NCBI GenBank assembly: GCA_947494325.1
Contig: CANLUS010000003.1
Coordinates: forward strand, 372,001 to 436,000
Direction: 5' to 3'
Length of the DNA: 64,000 nt
Source of the DNA: an uncultured Flavobacteriaceae bacterium
GTDB taxonomy: Bacteria; Bacteroidota; Bacteroidia; Flavobacteriales; Flavobacteriaceae
Part shown: positions 1 through 8,331 of the stretch, in pieces
Layout of the letters: every line of letters starts with the position of its first letter
How positions within the stretch are numbered: the first letter of the stretch is position 1
Notes under the pieces: model-generated
The model's input: the letters and a program-made list of their open reading frames with translations, nothing else
Database searches by the model: none
Told to the model about the DNA's origin: nothing
Program-made: the position numbers and the translations under genes

Positions 1-160
1 TGCACTAAAAGATGTGAAGGATAAAATCGAAACTATTTGGTTAGTGACAGATTCAATATTGATTCAAGCTGAGGCAGAAATTATCTCTTTCTTTGCGTCT
101 TACAAAATACATTTGGTGAAGTCGGAAGAAGAATTGTTAAGTCAAATGTCAGTTGCTTGA
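1..160 (+). CDS. C-terminal end of an unidentified protein (5' truncated by window)
   Basis: An open frame enters from the left edge (first full codon at base 2) and ends at TGA 158-160, giving about 52 residues that finish ...EELLSQMSVA. The piece is a mix of hydrophobic and acidic residues with no Cys and no recognisable motif. It converges on the TonB-CTD gene, whose stop lies only 5 bp away. I do not recognise the family; the start and most of the protein lie outside the window. Confidence 0.6.
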   Translation, partial: ALKDVKDKIETIWLVTDSILIQAEAEIISFFASYKIHLVKSEEELLSQMSVA

Positions 161-165
161 TAGAA

Positions 166-924
166 TTACTGTAATTTAAAAGTAATTGGCAACGCGTATT
201 TCACGTCTATTTTTTCACCATCACGAATTCCCGCTTTCCATTTCTTAAGTAATTTCACAACGCGTATGGCTTCCTTGCTAAAAGCAGGGCTCGACGATCG
301 TAAAATTTGAATATTTTTTAATTGAGCGTCTCTCGTGACCGTAAACCCAACAAAAACTTTTCCATTTTGACCAAGTGCTAACATCCGTTTTGGATACTTC
401 ATATTTCGACCAATAAATTTATAGATGGCTCTATTGCCACCATCGTAAGAAGGTTTTACGAAGTAATCAAAATGTTCAATTTCATTACCATTCTCATCGT
501 AGCATATTCCGGAAACAAATTCACCAGCTACAAATTCATCTTTCCTTTTTAATTGTTTGGAACCTTCAAAAAATGTCGTTACTTCTCCATGTAATTTATT
601 GTTCTTATATGATTCTTGGATTTTTAGATCTCCATTATCATGATAGATTTTTGAAATTCCTTCTTTCGTCCATTTTTTAATAGAATCATTATTTCTATTA
701 ATATTAGAATAGGTTGTTTCACGGGTTAATTTCCCTCTCTCTTTGAACCATCTAACGATACCACTTCCTTGAACAGAATCAGTAAAAATATAATGTTGAT
801 ATGTCGAGGCATTAACGCTATCTGTTTTTTTACCGTCGCCATCAAAGTAGTATTTTTCAATTTTTTGTTGCCCATGGGTTAGCATTGCTAGCAATAAAAA
901 AATCCCTAATAATTTAATTTTCAT
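166..924 (-). CDS. Secreted protein with YwqK/MORN-like repeats and a TonB C-terminal domain
   Basis: 252 residues. Residues 1-19 form a signal peptide (KIKLLGIFLLLAMLTHGQ). Residues about 55-155 carry YwqK/MORN-like strands (KIYHDNGDLK, LHGEVTTFFEG, CYDENGNEIEHFDY). Residues about 160-252 match a TonB C-terminal domain: YP at 177-178, GKVFVGFTVTRDAQLKNIQI, EAIRVVKLLKKWKAG, and a final LPITFKL. Known TonB proteins use this fold to contact TonB-dependent receptors, but this one lacks the N-terminal membrane anchor and Pro-rich linker of an energy transducer, so it is more likely a periplasmic or envelope protein that borrows the fold. It converges on the gene fragment at the left edge. The substrate is unknown. 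Confidence 0.75.
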   Translation of the reverse strand: MKIKLLGIFLLLAMLTHGQQKIEKYYFDGDGKKTDSVNASTYQHYIFTDSVQGSGIVRWFKERGKLTRETTYSNINRNNDSIKKWTKEGISKIYHDNGDLKIQESYKNNKLHGEVTTFFEGSKQLKRKDEFVAGEFVSGICYDENGNEIEHFDYFVKPSYDGGNRAIYKFIGRNMKYPKRMLALGQNGKVFVGFTVTRDAQLKNIQILRSSSPAFSKEAIRVVKLLKKWKAGIRDGEKIDVKYALPITFKLQ

Positions 925-958
925 AATTATAAACTAAATAGTTAGTAAAAGCCTTAGG

Positions 959-2545
959 TTAAAATTCACTTGTAAAATGCAATTTCACACTCGGATATTT
1001 ACTTTGCGTCATTTGAATCGTAAATGCAGAATCGGCAAGAAATACCAATTGCCCTTGTTTATCTTTCGCCAAATAGCGCTGTTTTACGCGCTTAAATTCA
1101 GCAAACTCTTCACTTTTCGCATCTTCTGGAGCTACCCAACAAACTTTATGCATCGGGAGATTCTCATAGGTACACTTCGCACCATATTCGTGCTCCAAAC
1201 GATATTGAATTACTTCGTATTGAAGAGCTCCAACGGTACCGATCACTTTACGTCCATTTAATTCTAGGGTAAACAATTGCGCGACTCCTTCGTCCATTAA
1301 TTGATCAAGTCCTTTGTAGAGTTGTTTTGCCTTCATAGGATCTGCATTGTTGACATAACGAAAATGCTCAGGAGAAAAACTTGGAATTCCTTTAAAATTT
1401 AAGTGCTCTCCTTCCGTTAAGGTGTCTCCAATTTTAAAATTTCCCGTATCGTGTAAGCCTACAATGTCTCCTGGAAATGATTCGTCAACTATTTCTTTTT
1501 TCTCTGCAAAGAAAGCATTCGGACTTGAAAATTTCAATTTCTTATTATGACGCACATGTAAATAAGGAGCATTTCGTTTGAAGGTTCCGGAAACAATTTT
1601 TACAAAGGCCAATCTATCTCTGTGTTTTGGATCCATATTCGCATGAATTTTAAACACAAAACCGGATAATTTATCTTCTTTAGAATCGACTAATCGTTCT
1701 TCAGACATTTTGGGTTGAGGTGGAGGTGCAATATCAATAAAGCAATCTAGTAATTCTTTTACACCGAAATTATTTAGGGCCGAACCGAAAAATACGGGCT
1801 GAAGTTTTCCATCTAAGTAATCTTGCTGATTAAAGTCAGGATAAACTTCATAGACCAATTCAAGCTCTTCCCTAAGTTGATTCGCAGGCCCTTCGCCAAT
1901 AATGGTATCTAGTTCTGGGTTGGTAACATCATTAAATTCAATACCTTCTGAAACGGTCTGCTTCTTTTCACCAGAAAATAAATTCAGTTTTTTCTCCCAA
2001 ACATTGTATATACCCTTAAAATCATAACCCATTCCAATCGGAAAGCTCAAAGGGGTGACGGTTAATCCTAATTTCTGTTCAACTTCATCTAATAAGTCAA
2101 AAGCATCCTTTCCTTCTCGATCGAGTTTGTTGATAAACACAATCATTGGAATGTTTCTCATACGACATACTTCTACCAATTTTTCGGTCTGTTCCTCAAC
2201 ACCTTTGGCCACATCTATAACCACAATGACACTATCCACTGCTGTGAGCGTTCTAAAAGTATCCTCAGCAAAATCTTTATGCCCAGGCGTATCTAGAATA
2301 TTAATTTTTTTGTCTTTATAAATAAAGGCAAGTACAGACGTAGCTACAGAAATACCACGTTGACGTTCGATTTCCATGAAATCGGAAGTGGCTCCTTTTT
2401 TAATTTTATTATTTTTTACGGCTCCAGCTTCCTGTATAGCACCTCCAAATAATAATAATTTTTCAGTCAAGGTTGTTTTACCAGCATCGGGGTGTGAAAT
2501 AATTCCGAATGTGCGTCTGCGTTGTATTTCTTCTAAAAAGCCCAT
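959..2545 (-). CDS. prfC: Peptide chain release factor 3
   Basis: 528 residues, normal length for RF3. This translational GTPase recycles RF1/RF2 from the ribosome after peptide release. G1 loop HPDAGKTT at residues 18-25, switch II DTPGH at 85-89, NKLD at 139-142, followed by the EF-Tu-like domain 2 and the RF3 C-terminal domain (the GTLQYEV-type strand appears as GALQYEV). The start is ATG at 2543-2545, with a TAnnTTTG promoter box 20-27 bp upstream. The same-strand cyclophilin gene lies upstream with a 55 bp gap. Confidence 0.97.
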   Translation of the reverse strand: MGFLEEIQRRRTFGIISHPDAGKTTLTEKLLLFGGAIQEAGAVKNNKIKKGATSDFMEIERQRGISVATSVLAFIYKDKKINILDTPGHKDFAEDTFRTLTAVDSVIVVIDVAKGVEEQTEKLVEVCRMRNIPMIVFINKLDREGKDAFDLLDEVEQKLGLTVTPLSFPIGMGYDFKGIYNVWEKKLNLFSGEKKQTVSEGIEFNDVTNPELDTIIGEGPANQLREELELVYEVYPDFNQQDYLDGKLQPVFFGSALNNFGVKELLDCFIDIAPPPQPKMSEERLVDSKEDKLSGFVFKIHANMDPKHRDRLAFVKIVSGTFKRNAPYLHVRHNKKLKFSSPNAFFAEKKEIVDESFPGDIVGLHDTGNFKIGDTLTEGEHLNFKGIPSFSPEHFRYVNNADPMKAKQLYKGLDQLMDEGVAQLFTLELNGRKVIGTVGALQYEVIQYRLEHEYGAKCTYENLPMHKVCWVAPEDAKSEEFAEFKRVKQRYLAKDKQGQLVFLADSAFTIQMTQSKYPSVKLHFTSEF

Positions 2546-2563
2546 TGATTGTAATTAGGAGCG

Positions 2564-2571
2564 CAAAGATA
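2564..2571 (-). promoter_or_regulatory. -7 promoter box for prfC
   Basis: TATCTTTG on the minus strand, an exact TAnnTTTG Bacteroidetes -7 element, about 19 bp before the prfC ATG. No clear TTTG -33 element is seen. Confidence 0.5.
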
Positions 2572-2600
2572 GTTTTAATTTGATGATTTAAAAGTTCTAT

Positions 2601-3308
2601 TTAACGAATCACGGTCATATCAAAAAAAACATCTTTAACGGGCCATTCATCGTTACCTACTTTGACTAAGGCAATTTTTTCGAGGGTATCGAAACCTTCG
2701 ATAATTTCGCCAAAAACGGTATGTTCTCCATCTATATGATGCCCTCCATTTTTATCTTGTACAAAATAAAACTCAAACGGTGTAGACACTTTTTTAGGAT
2801 TGTCTTCCCAGTCCCTAGCCGCAGCAATAGCGCCATATTTATGCTTTCTATGAGCTCTAAATTCTGGTGGAATGGTATACGTTTCGTATTTTCTTCTAAA
2901 TTTTCGCGTTTTTGGGTTTTCCGAATTACCGCCTTGTACCACAAAATCTTGCACAATTCGATGTACGCAAGTCGTACTAAAATAGCCGGTTTTTGTCAAG
3001 AATATAAAACTTGATCTATGTAAAGGAGTATCTTTATATAATTTTATTTTTATGTCGCCTAACCGTGTTTCAATAAGTACAATTGTTTCAGGGTTTTGTT
3101 TGCCATACAAAGTCAAAAATGCAATGGTATTTCTTCTATTAATGGTGTCATTAATTGCATCGGTGAGCGATTGCTTTTTAGCCACTGGTTTTGGTACAAT
3201 TTCGGTTGCTTCAGGTGTCACTTTAGGCACAGGAGCTTCTAGCGTCTTTTTTTTCTGACAGGCCAAAAAAAACAGTGAACTAAGAAACAAGAAAATAATG
3301 ATACGCAT
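2601..3308 (-). CDS. Cyclophilin-type peptidyl-prolyl isomerase, lipoprotein
   Basis: 235 residues from ATG at 3306-3308. The frame is open further upstream, but a TAnnTTTG box at 3326-3333 puts transcription start below any longer start, and only this start yields a signal peptide. Residues 1-17 end in the lipobox FLAC, so the mature protein is probably an acylated periplasmic or outer-membrane lipoprotein. The cyclophilin domain covers about residues 75-235: VHRIVQDFVVQGG is the active-site strand, followed by FEFYFVQ and HTVFGEI. The conserved Trp of human CypA is not visible in its usual place. It would assist folding of envelope proteins. Divergent from the lipoprotein gene that starts at 3387. 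Confidence 0.9.
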   Translation of the reverse strand: MRIIIFLFLSSLFFLACQKKKTLEAPVPKVTPEATEIVPKPVAKKQSLTDAINDTINRRNTIAFLTLYGKQNPETIVLIETRLGDIKIKLYKDTPLHRSSFIFLTKTGYFSTTCVHRIVQDFVVQGGNSENPKTRKFRRKYETYTIPPEFRAHRKHKYGAIAAARDWEDNPKKVSTPFEFYFVQDKNGGHHIDGEHTVFGEIIEGFDTLEKIALVKVGNDEWPVKDVFFDMTVIR

Positions 3309-3325
3309 GTGAATAATATATGGCA

Positions 3326-3333
3326 CAAATATA
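3326..3333 (-). promoter_or_regulatory. -7 promoter box for the cyclophilin gene
   Basis: TATATTTG on the minus strand, exact match to TAnnTTTG, 18 bp before ATG 3308. It decides the start: a longer reading would begin upstream of the promoter. Confidence 0.55.
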
Positions 3334-3356
3334 AATGTATTCGGTATAAAAGATTG

Positions 3357-3364
3357 TATTTTTG
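3357..3364 (+). promoter_or_regulatory. -7 promoter box for the gene at 3387
   Basis: TATTTTTG, exact TAnnTTTG match, 23 bp before ATG 3387. It sits back to back with the minus-strand box at 3326-3333, so two divergent promoters share about 40 bp. Confidence 0.5.
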
Positions 3365-3386
3365 ATCGATTTCTAAAAGTGTTTTG

Positions 3387-4595
3387 ATGAACAAAAATTT
3401 GAAGGTTTGTATAGTGCTTTTTTTGCTTTTCGCTTGCGCTGGAAAAGAAAAAGCAACTGAGGTGGTCGAGGTAATAGCATCCCCGGCAAAAAATAACAGT
3501 GCACAACCGTTTCTTTTTTCGGGTGATAAAACACTGTTGTCATGGATTGAAAATCAAAACGATTCAGTGTACACCTTAAAATATGCTGAGTATTTAGATA
3601 ATAAATGGACTAAGGCTGAAACTATAACGAGTGGTACGGATTGGTTTGTAAATTGGGCCGACTTTCCGGCAATAGCTGAAAATAATGGAAGTATATTAAG
3701 TCATTTTTTACAAATGTCAGCGGAAGGAACTTATACGTATGATATTAGAATGAAGATGTTTCCAGTAAAGACAAGTTCCTGGAAAGATGATTTTATCTTG
3801 CATAATGATGGTACTAAATCAGAGCATGGGTTTGTAACTATGCTTCCTTATAAAGAGGATTCATTTTTTGTAACCTGGCTTGATGGAAGGAATACTGCCG
3901 GAGGCCACGATCATGGTGGCGAAGGTGCGATGACATTAAGGGCTGCTGAAATAACGGCGCAAGGGTTGAAAGTAGATGAACTGACGTTAGATCACAAAAC
4001 CTGCGATTGTTGTCAAACTAGCGCTGCGATCACCAGTAATGGACCAATAGTGGTATATCGAGATCGATCTGATGATGAAATTAGAGATATTTATATCACA
4101 CGAAAAATTGATAGTTCTTGGTCAGAACCCAGACCTATTTTTAATGATAATTGGAAAATTGCTGGATGTCCTGTAAATGGACCGAGCGCAGATGCTATAA
4201 ACAATGTGTTGGTTGTAGCCTGGTATACGGGAGCATCTGAAATGCCATCCGTGAAATTAGTTTTCTCTAAAAACTCGGGGGTGAGTTTTGATCATCCCAT
4301 TAGTATCGATGAAGGCTTAACTATTGGTCGAGTAGATGTTGCGATGATTGATACAGAAAATGCATTGATGAGCTGGGTAACTTCTCAAGATTCTAGAACG
4401 GTTATAAAAGCTGTGAAAGTCAATGTTTCTGGAGAAAAAGGTGAAGAAGTCGTAGTTAGTGAATTAAATCCGTCAAGAGCGAGCGGATTTCCTCAACTAG
4501 AAATTGTTGATGATAAAGCATTGTTTGCATGGACAACAATTATAGAAGATCAAACCAGAGTTACTACAGCAACAATTTCATTAACAGATTTTTAA
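3387..4595 (+). CDS. Predicted lipoprotein with sialidase/propeller-like repeats and a CxCC cluster
   Basis: 402 residues from ATG 3387 (a TTG one codon earlier is less likely). The signal peptide ends in the lipobox LFAC (Cys17). The rest shows recurring blades with WL/AW strands (LSWIENQNDSVYTLKYAEYL, FVTWLDGRN, VVAWYTGASEMPSVKLVFSK, LMSWVTSQDS, FAWTTIIEDQ) of the sialidase/BNR propeller type. Distinctive features are CDCCQTS at residues 206-212, GCPVNGPS around Cys261, and the HDHGGEG stretch near 174-180. Together these could form a metal site, but no sialidase Arg triad or Asp-box set is clear, so I do not assign sialidase activity. Function unknown; neighbouring genes give no clue. Confidence 0.75.
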   Translation: MNKNLKVCIVLFLLFACAGKEKATEVVEVIASPAKNNSAQPFLFSGDKTLLSWIENQNDSVYTLKYAEYLDNKWTKAETITSGTDWFVNWADFPAIAENNGSILSHFLQMSAEGTYTYDIRMKMFPVKTSSWKDDFILHNDGTKSEHGFVTMLPYKEDSFFVTWLDGRNTAGGHDHGGEGAMTLRAAEITAQGLKVDELTLDHKTCDCCQTSAAITSNGPIVVYRDRSDDEIRDIYITRKIDSSWSEPRPIFNDNWKIAGCPVNGPSADAINNVLVVAWYTGASEMPSVKLVFSKNSGVSFDHPISIDEGLTIGRVDVAMIDTENALMSWVTSQDSRTVIKAVKVNVSGEKGEEVVVSELNPSRASGFPQLEIVDDKALFAWTTIIEDQTRVTTATISLTDF

Positions 4596-4646
4596 TGGTT
4601 CTTTAAAAATTGAACAAATTTTAATTTGTAAATTGCGGCATATTTT

Positions 4647-5174
4647 ATGGGAGAAGAAAAGGTTATATTGGTGAATGAAAAAGATGAGCAACTAGGTCTC
4701 ATGCCAAAATTGGAAGCACATGAAAAGGCCGTATTGCATCGAGCATTTTCGGTTTTTGTTTTGAATAAGAATGGAGAATTAATGTTACAGCAAAGAGCTG
4801 CGCATAAGTATCATTCTCCGATGTTATGGACAAATACCTGTTGTAGTCATCAACGAGATGGTGAATCTAATTTGGAAGCTGGAAAAAGACGTTTATTTGA
4901 AGAAATGGGATTTGTATGTGAACTGAAGGAAGTTTTTTCATTCATCTATAAGGCACCGTTTGATAATGGTCTAACCGAACATGAATTAGATCATGTAATG
5001 GTTGGGGCTTATGATGAGGCTCCGAATATTAATAAAAAAGAAGTCAATGCTTATAAATGGATGACTTTAGAAGCAGTTAAAAATGATATTGATCGGCAAC
5101 CAAAAATTTATACCGAATGGTTCAAGATTATTTTTGAGAAATTTTACAATCATCTTCAAGAAGCTACATTATGA
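4647..5174 (+). CDS. idi: Isopentenyl-diphosphate delta-isomerase, type 1
   Basis: 175 residues. Interconverts IPP and DMAPP in isoprenoid synthesis (quinones, carotenoids, undecaprenyl lipids). It is a Nudix-fold enzyme: HRAFSVFVLN at 31-40, the active-site segment WTNTCCSH at 61-68 (Cys66 aligns with the catalytic Cys of E. coli Idi), the Nudix helix RRLFEEMGF at 81-89, and TEHELDHV at 110-117 with the catalytic Glu. Length is normal. Its stop overlaps the start of the next gene (ATGA at 5171-5174), so the two are probably translated together. Confidence 0.95.
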   Translation: MGEEKVILVNEKDEQLGLMPKLEAHEKAVLHRAFSVFVLNKNGELMLQQRAAHKYHSPMLWTNTCCSHQRDGESNLEAGKRRLFEEMGFVCELKEVFSFIYKAPFDNGLTEHELDHVMVGAYDEAPNINKKEVNAYKWMTLEAVKNDIDRQPKIYTEWFKIIFEKFYNHLQEATL

Positions 5175-5581
5175 TGATCACAGTTAGTAGAAAAGCGCAT
5201 TTCAACGCGGCACATCGTTTGTTCAGAAGCGATTGGTCTGATGACAAAAATGAAGCTGTATTTGGTAAATGTAACAACCCTAACTTTCACGGTCATAATT
5301 ATGAATTGATTGTTTCAGTTACTGGAAATATCGATCCAGAAACTGGTTTTGTTATAGACATGAAGGTGCTTAAAGATTTAATAAAAAGCAACATAGAGAA
5401 TGCTTTTGATCATAAAAACTTAAACAAAGAAGTTGCCGAATTTAAAGAGTTAAATCCGACTGCTGAAAACATTGCCGTAGTTATTTGGAACAAACTTCGA
5501 CCACATATAGACGACAGTAAAAAACTAGAGGTCACGCTTTACGAAACACCAAGAAATTTTGTAAGCTATCGCGGTGCGTAA
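5171..5581 (+). CDS. queD: 6-pyruvoyl-tetrahydropterin synthase / QueD family enzyme
   Basis: 136 residues. The family converts 7,8-dihydroneopterin triphosphate either to 6-carboxytetrahydropterin (queuosine/7-deazaguanine pathway) or to 6-pyruvoyl-tetrahydropterin. The zinc ligands are visible as His15 (FNAAHRLF) and His40/His42 (HGHNYE); Cys34 in KCNNPNFHGH is the likely catalytic base. DHKNLN and NPTAENIA are also family signatures. Two adjacent ATG codons open the gene, the first overlapping the idi stop. Which pterin product it makes cannot be told from sequence alone; QueD is the usual role in this phylum. Confidence 0.88.
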   Translation: MMITVSRKAHFNAAHRLFRSDWSDDKNEAVFGKCNNPNFHGHNYELIVSVTGNIDPETGFVIDMKVLKDLIKSNIENAFDHKNLNKEVAEFKELNPTAENIAVVIWNKLRPHIDDSKKLEVTLYETPRNFVSYRGA

Positions 5582-5585
5582 AGTA

Positions 5586-6041
5586 CTAAGAAGGCCTTCT
5601 TTTCTTTTTTGATATAGACATGACCATACTTTGAGATGTTGTTGAGGCTTCGACTAACAAAGGGTTGAACTTTTCCGAAATTTTAATAGCTTCTGCCAGT
5701 AATTTTTTTACTTCGGTTTTTGGAAATGAGTCAAAATTAGGCACTGTAATATGTCGTATTAACTTCCCTTTGCCAAGCAATTCTATAGAAGAATTTGAAA
5801 GTTCAGCACCACGGTTAAATCCAAAATTCACATGGTTACCATATACCGAGAGATGACAAAAGGCATCTTTGAGTTCAGTTGATTTTGAATACGCAATGGC
5901 AACAGCATTATAATTATCCCAAATGAGTTCATTGGTAGTTGGCAGTTGCTCAATAATGAAGCTTCTAAGTTGAATAGTTAACTTTTGAATATTGGGAGCG
6001 TAAGGTGAAAGAAACTGCGTTAATTCCGGGGTAACTTGCAT
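5586..6041 (-). CDS. DUF1801 family protein
   Basis: 151 residues from ATG 6041. A longer start at 6074 is excluded because the promoter box at 6062-6069 lies inside that extension. The core (LRSFIIEQLPTTNELIWDNYNAVAIAY ... HVNFGFNRGAEL ... LLGKGKLIRHITV) matches the DUF1801/YdhG-like fold, a small family of unknown biochemical role. The C-terminus is basic (SKKKRRPS). The 3' end converges on queD with 4 bp between stop codons and no terminator. Confidence 0.75.
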   Translation of the reverse strand: MQVTPELTQFLSPYAPNIQKLTIQLRSFIIEQLPTTNELIWDNYNAVAIAYSKSTELKDAFCHLSVYGNHVNFGFNRGAELSNSSIELLGKGKLIRHITVPNFDSFPKTEVKKLLAEAIKISEKFNPLLVEASTTSQSMVMSISKKKRRPS

Positions 6042-6061
6042 GGTTAATAAATGTTTAATAT

Positions 6062-6069
6062 CAAAAATA
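6062..6069 (-). promoter_or_regulatory. -7 promoter box for the DUF1801 gene
   Basis: TATTTTTG on the minus strand (exact TAnnTTTG), 20 bp before ATG 6041. It rules out the upstream in-frame ATG at 6074. Confidence 0.5.
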
Positions 6070-6129
6070 AACATATTTTAGTATTACTAATAAAATGATG
6101 ATATTTGAGTAACCTTACAATAATTGCTT

Positions 6130-6588
6130 ATGACGTTAAAAAAAGGAGATAAAGTACCTTCATTTACCTTAAAAGACCAAGACGGTAAAATATTTAGCAT
6201 TGATACATTAATCGGAAAAAAACCAATGGTTATTTTTTTCTATCCAAAAGATTTTACACCTGGATGTATTAAAGAAGTTTGTAACTTTAGAGATCAATAT
6301 GAAGATTTTACAGATTTAGGTGCTGAGGTAATCGGTATTAGTGGAGATGGAGAAATTTCGCACCAAAAATTTGCAAAAAAATATAGATTGCCGTTTACCT
6401 TATTGTCAGATTCCGCGAAAAAGGTGCGGGCCTTATTTGGTGTAAAAGGTTCTTTATTTGGATTATTACCGGGAAGGGTAACGTACGTCATAGATAAAAA
6501 TGGTATTGTACAGTTAGTTTTTGAAAATCAGTTTGGAACAGAAAAGCATATTACCGAATCATTAGCCATATTAAAAGAAAAAAAATAA
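6130..6588 (+). CDS. bcp: Peroxiredoxin, PrxQ/BCP type
   Basis: 152 residues from ATG 6130. A thiol peroxidase that reduces hydrogen and organic peroxides using thioredoxin. The peroxidatic Cys46 sits in FTPGC and the resolving Cys51 five residues later (GCIKEVC), the arrangement typical of PrxQ/BCP with an intramolecular disulfide. LFGVKGSLFGLLPGRVTYVI is the usual C-terminal region. Probably cytoplasmic (no signal). The stop codon overlaps the manA start by one base (TAATG), which suggests co-transcription. Confidence 0.92.
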   Translation: MTLKKGDKVPSFTLKDQDGKIFSIDTLIGKKPMVIFFYPKDFTPGCIKEVCNFRDQYEDFTDLGAEVIGISGDGEISHQKFAKKYRLPFTLLSDSAKKVRALFGVKGSLFGLLPGRVTYVIDKNGIVQLVFENQFGTEKHITESLAILKEKK

Positions 6589-7622
6589 TGAGTTTAGATT
6601 ACCCTATAAAGTTTCATCCGATTCTCAAAGAGAAAATTTGGGGAGGAGAGAAGTTAGTTCAAATTTTAAATAAAAAATCAACAAGAGATGATATTGGAGA
6701 AAGTTGGGAAGTTTCTGATATTAAAGGAGATATGTCCGTTGTCGCGAATGGTAAGCTTAAAGGTTTTTCGTTACAAGATTTAATGGTCAGTTATCGAGGA
6801 GATTTGTTAGGAAAGAAAGTGTTTAGTAAGTTTAGTTATAATTTTCCATTACTTATTAAATATATCGACGCTAAAGAAGCTTTAAGTATCCAATTGCATC
6901 CTCACGATACTTTGGCAAAAGAACGTCACAATTCTTTTGGTAAAACAGAAATGTGGTATGTTATGCAAGCTGACAAAGGAGGTGATCTTATTGTTGGTTT
7001 TAAAAAAGATAGCGACAAGCAAACCTACTTGCATCATTTAGAAAATAAATCATTATTAAAAATCTTAAATGTAGATAAAGTAAAGAAAGGAGATGTATAT
7101 TTTATCCCAACAGGAAGAGTCCATGCTATTGGGGCAGGAGTTATGTTAGCAGAAATACAGCAGACCAGCGATATTACTTATAGAGTCTATGATTGGGATC
7201 GTCAAGATAAATATGGTAACTATAGAGATTTACATACTGATGAGGCGTTAGATGCTATTGATTATGCAGCTTTAGAAGATTATAAAACGACATATCAAAA
7301 AGAAAATAATAAAACTACAGAAGTTGTCGATTGTAAATATTTTACAACTAATTATTTGCCGATACTAGCCAAAAAAATAAAAATTGATCATTCTGATAAA
7401 GATTCATTTGTTATTTATATGTGTGTGCATGGAAGTGTTCAATTTACTTGTAATGGTGAAAAAACCACGGTAGAAAAGGGTGAAACAGTTTTAATTCCTG
7501 CCGCGCTAAAACAATTTAGTATTTATTCAAGAAATAAAGCTGAATTATTGGAAGTGTATATCAATCACGAATCACCTATATTGAAAGATCCTATTTTCGA
7601 GAAGAAAGAAACAAAACGATAG
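6588..7622 (+). CDS. manA: Mannose-6-phosphate isomerase, class I
   Basis: 344 residues; a compact type I isomerase that interconverts fructose 6-phosphate and mannose 6-phosphate, feeding GDP-sugars for glycans. Zinc ligands follow the family pattern: Gln102 and His104 (IQLHPHD), Glu121 (KTEMWYVM), His179 (GRVHAIGAG). The catalytic Arg is expected in the strand YRVYDWDR. The C-terminal cupin half (HGSVQFTCNGEKTTVEKGE) is present. It begins on the last base of the peroxiredoxin gene and ends 4 bp before the HAD gene. Confidence 0.95.
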   Translation: MSLDYPIKFHPILKEKIWGGEKLVQILNKKSTRDDIGESWEVSDIKGDMSVVANGKLKGFSLQDLMVSYRGDLLGKKVFSKFSYNFPLLIKYIDAKEALSIQLHPHDTLAKERHNSFGKTEMWYVMQADKGGDLIVGFKKDSDKQTYLHHLENKSLLKILNVDKVKKGDVYFIPTGRVHAIGAGVMLAEIQQTSDITYRVYDWDRQDKYGNYRDLHTDEALDAIDYAALEDYKTTYQKENNKTTEVVDCKYFTTNYLPILAKKIKIDHSDKDSFVIYMCVHGSVQFTCNGEKTTVEKGETVLIPAALKQFSIYSRNKAELLEVYINHESPILKDPIFEKKETKR

Positions 7623-7626
7623 TATA

Positions 7627-8331
7627 ATGATTGTTGCGGATGCCGAATATAAAAACATCGAAGTTGTCGCTTTTGATGCTGATGACACCTTGTGGGTTAA
7701 TGAAACCTATTTTAGAGAGGCAGAAGAACGCTTTGCAGAATTATTATCAGGTTACGAAACAAAAAACAAAATAGATCAAGAACTATTTAAAACAGAAATA
7801 AAGAATCTTGACATTTATGGGTATGGAGTGAAAGGGTTTATGTTATCTATGATTCAGTCGGCTCTCGAACTTTCAAATTATAATATTGATCAGAAAGTCA
7901 TTGAGCAAATTATTGATATTGGCAAAGAAATGCTTGAAAAACCAATAGAACTTTTAGAGGGAGTTGAAGAAACTCTAAAGGTGCTTTCGAAGAAATACAA
8001 GCTGATTTTAGCGACAAAAGGAGATTTACTCGATCAAGAAAGAAAATTGGAAAAGTCAAACTTGATTCAATATTTTCATCACATCGAAGTTCTAAGTGAA
8101 AAAAAGCCAGAGAACTACAGAAAATTGTTGAAGCATTTAGAGATTCCTTCTGCGCAATTTTTAATGATTGGAAATTCTTTAAAATCAGATGTGCTGCCTT
8201 TGTTAGAAATTGGTGCAAAGGCCATTCATATACCTTTTCATACGACATGGCAGCATGAAATTGTTGAACATGATGGAAATGGCTATAAGTCCATTTCAAA
8301 GTTAAACGAGCTCATTAAATTGTTGCCCTGA
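7627..8331 (+). CDS. HAD-superfamily hydrolase
   Basis: 234 residues. The nucleophile motif DADDT (Asp17 and Asp19) is at the N-terminus, a helical cap occupies about residues 30-100, motif II is the Thr in LILATKGD, the Lys is in EKKPENY, and motif IV is MIGNSLKSDV, a slightly divergent form of GDxxxxD. A small-molecule phosphatase is the likely activity; the substrate cannot be inferred. It starts 4 bp after manA and its stop overlaps the start of the next gene, so it is part of the prx-manA-HAD-CAT run. Confidence 0.85.
   Translation: MIVADAEYKNIEVVAFDADDTLWVNETYFREAEERFAELLSGYETKNKIDQELFKTEIKNLDIYGYGVKGFMLSMIQSALELSNYNIDQKVIEQIIDIGKEMLEKPIELLEGVEETLKVLSKKYKLILATKGDLLDQERKLEKSNLIQYFHHIEVLSEKKPENYRKLLKHLEIPSAQFLMIGNSLKSDVLPLLEIGAKAIHIPFHTTWQHEIVEHDGNGYKSISKLNELIKLLP

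Noticed and set aside
3309-3506. N-terminal extension of the cyclophilin gene
   Set aside because: It crosses the promoter box at 3326-3333 and the start of the divergent gene at 3387, and would bury the lipoprotein signal.
7910-8299. 129-codon minus-strand frame within the HAD gene
   Set aside because: Opposite to a gene with clear HAD motifs; no signals of its own.
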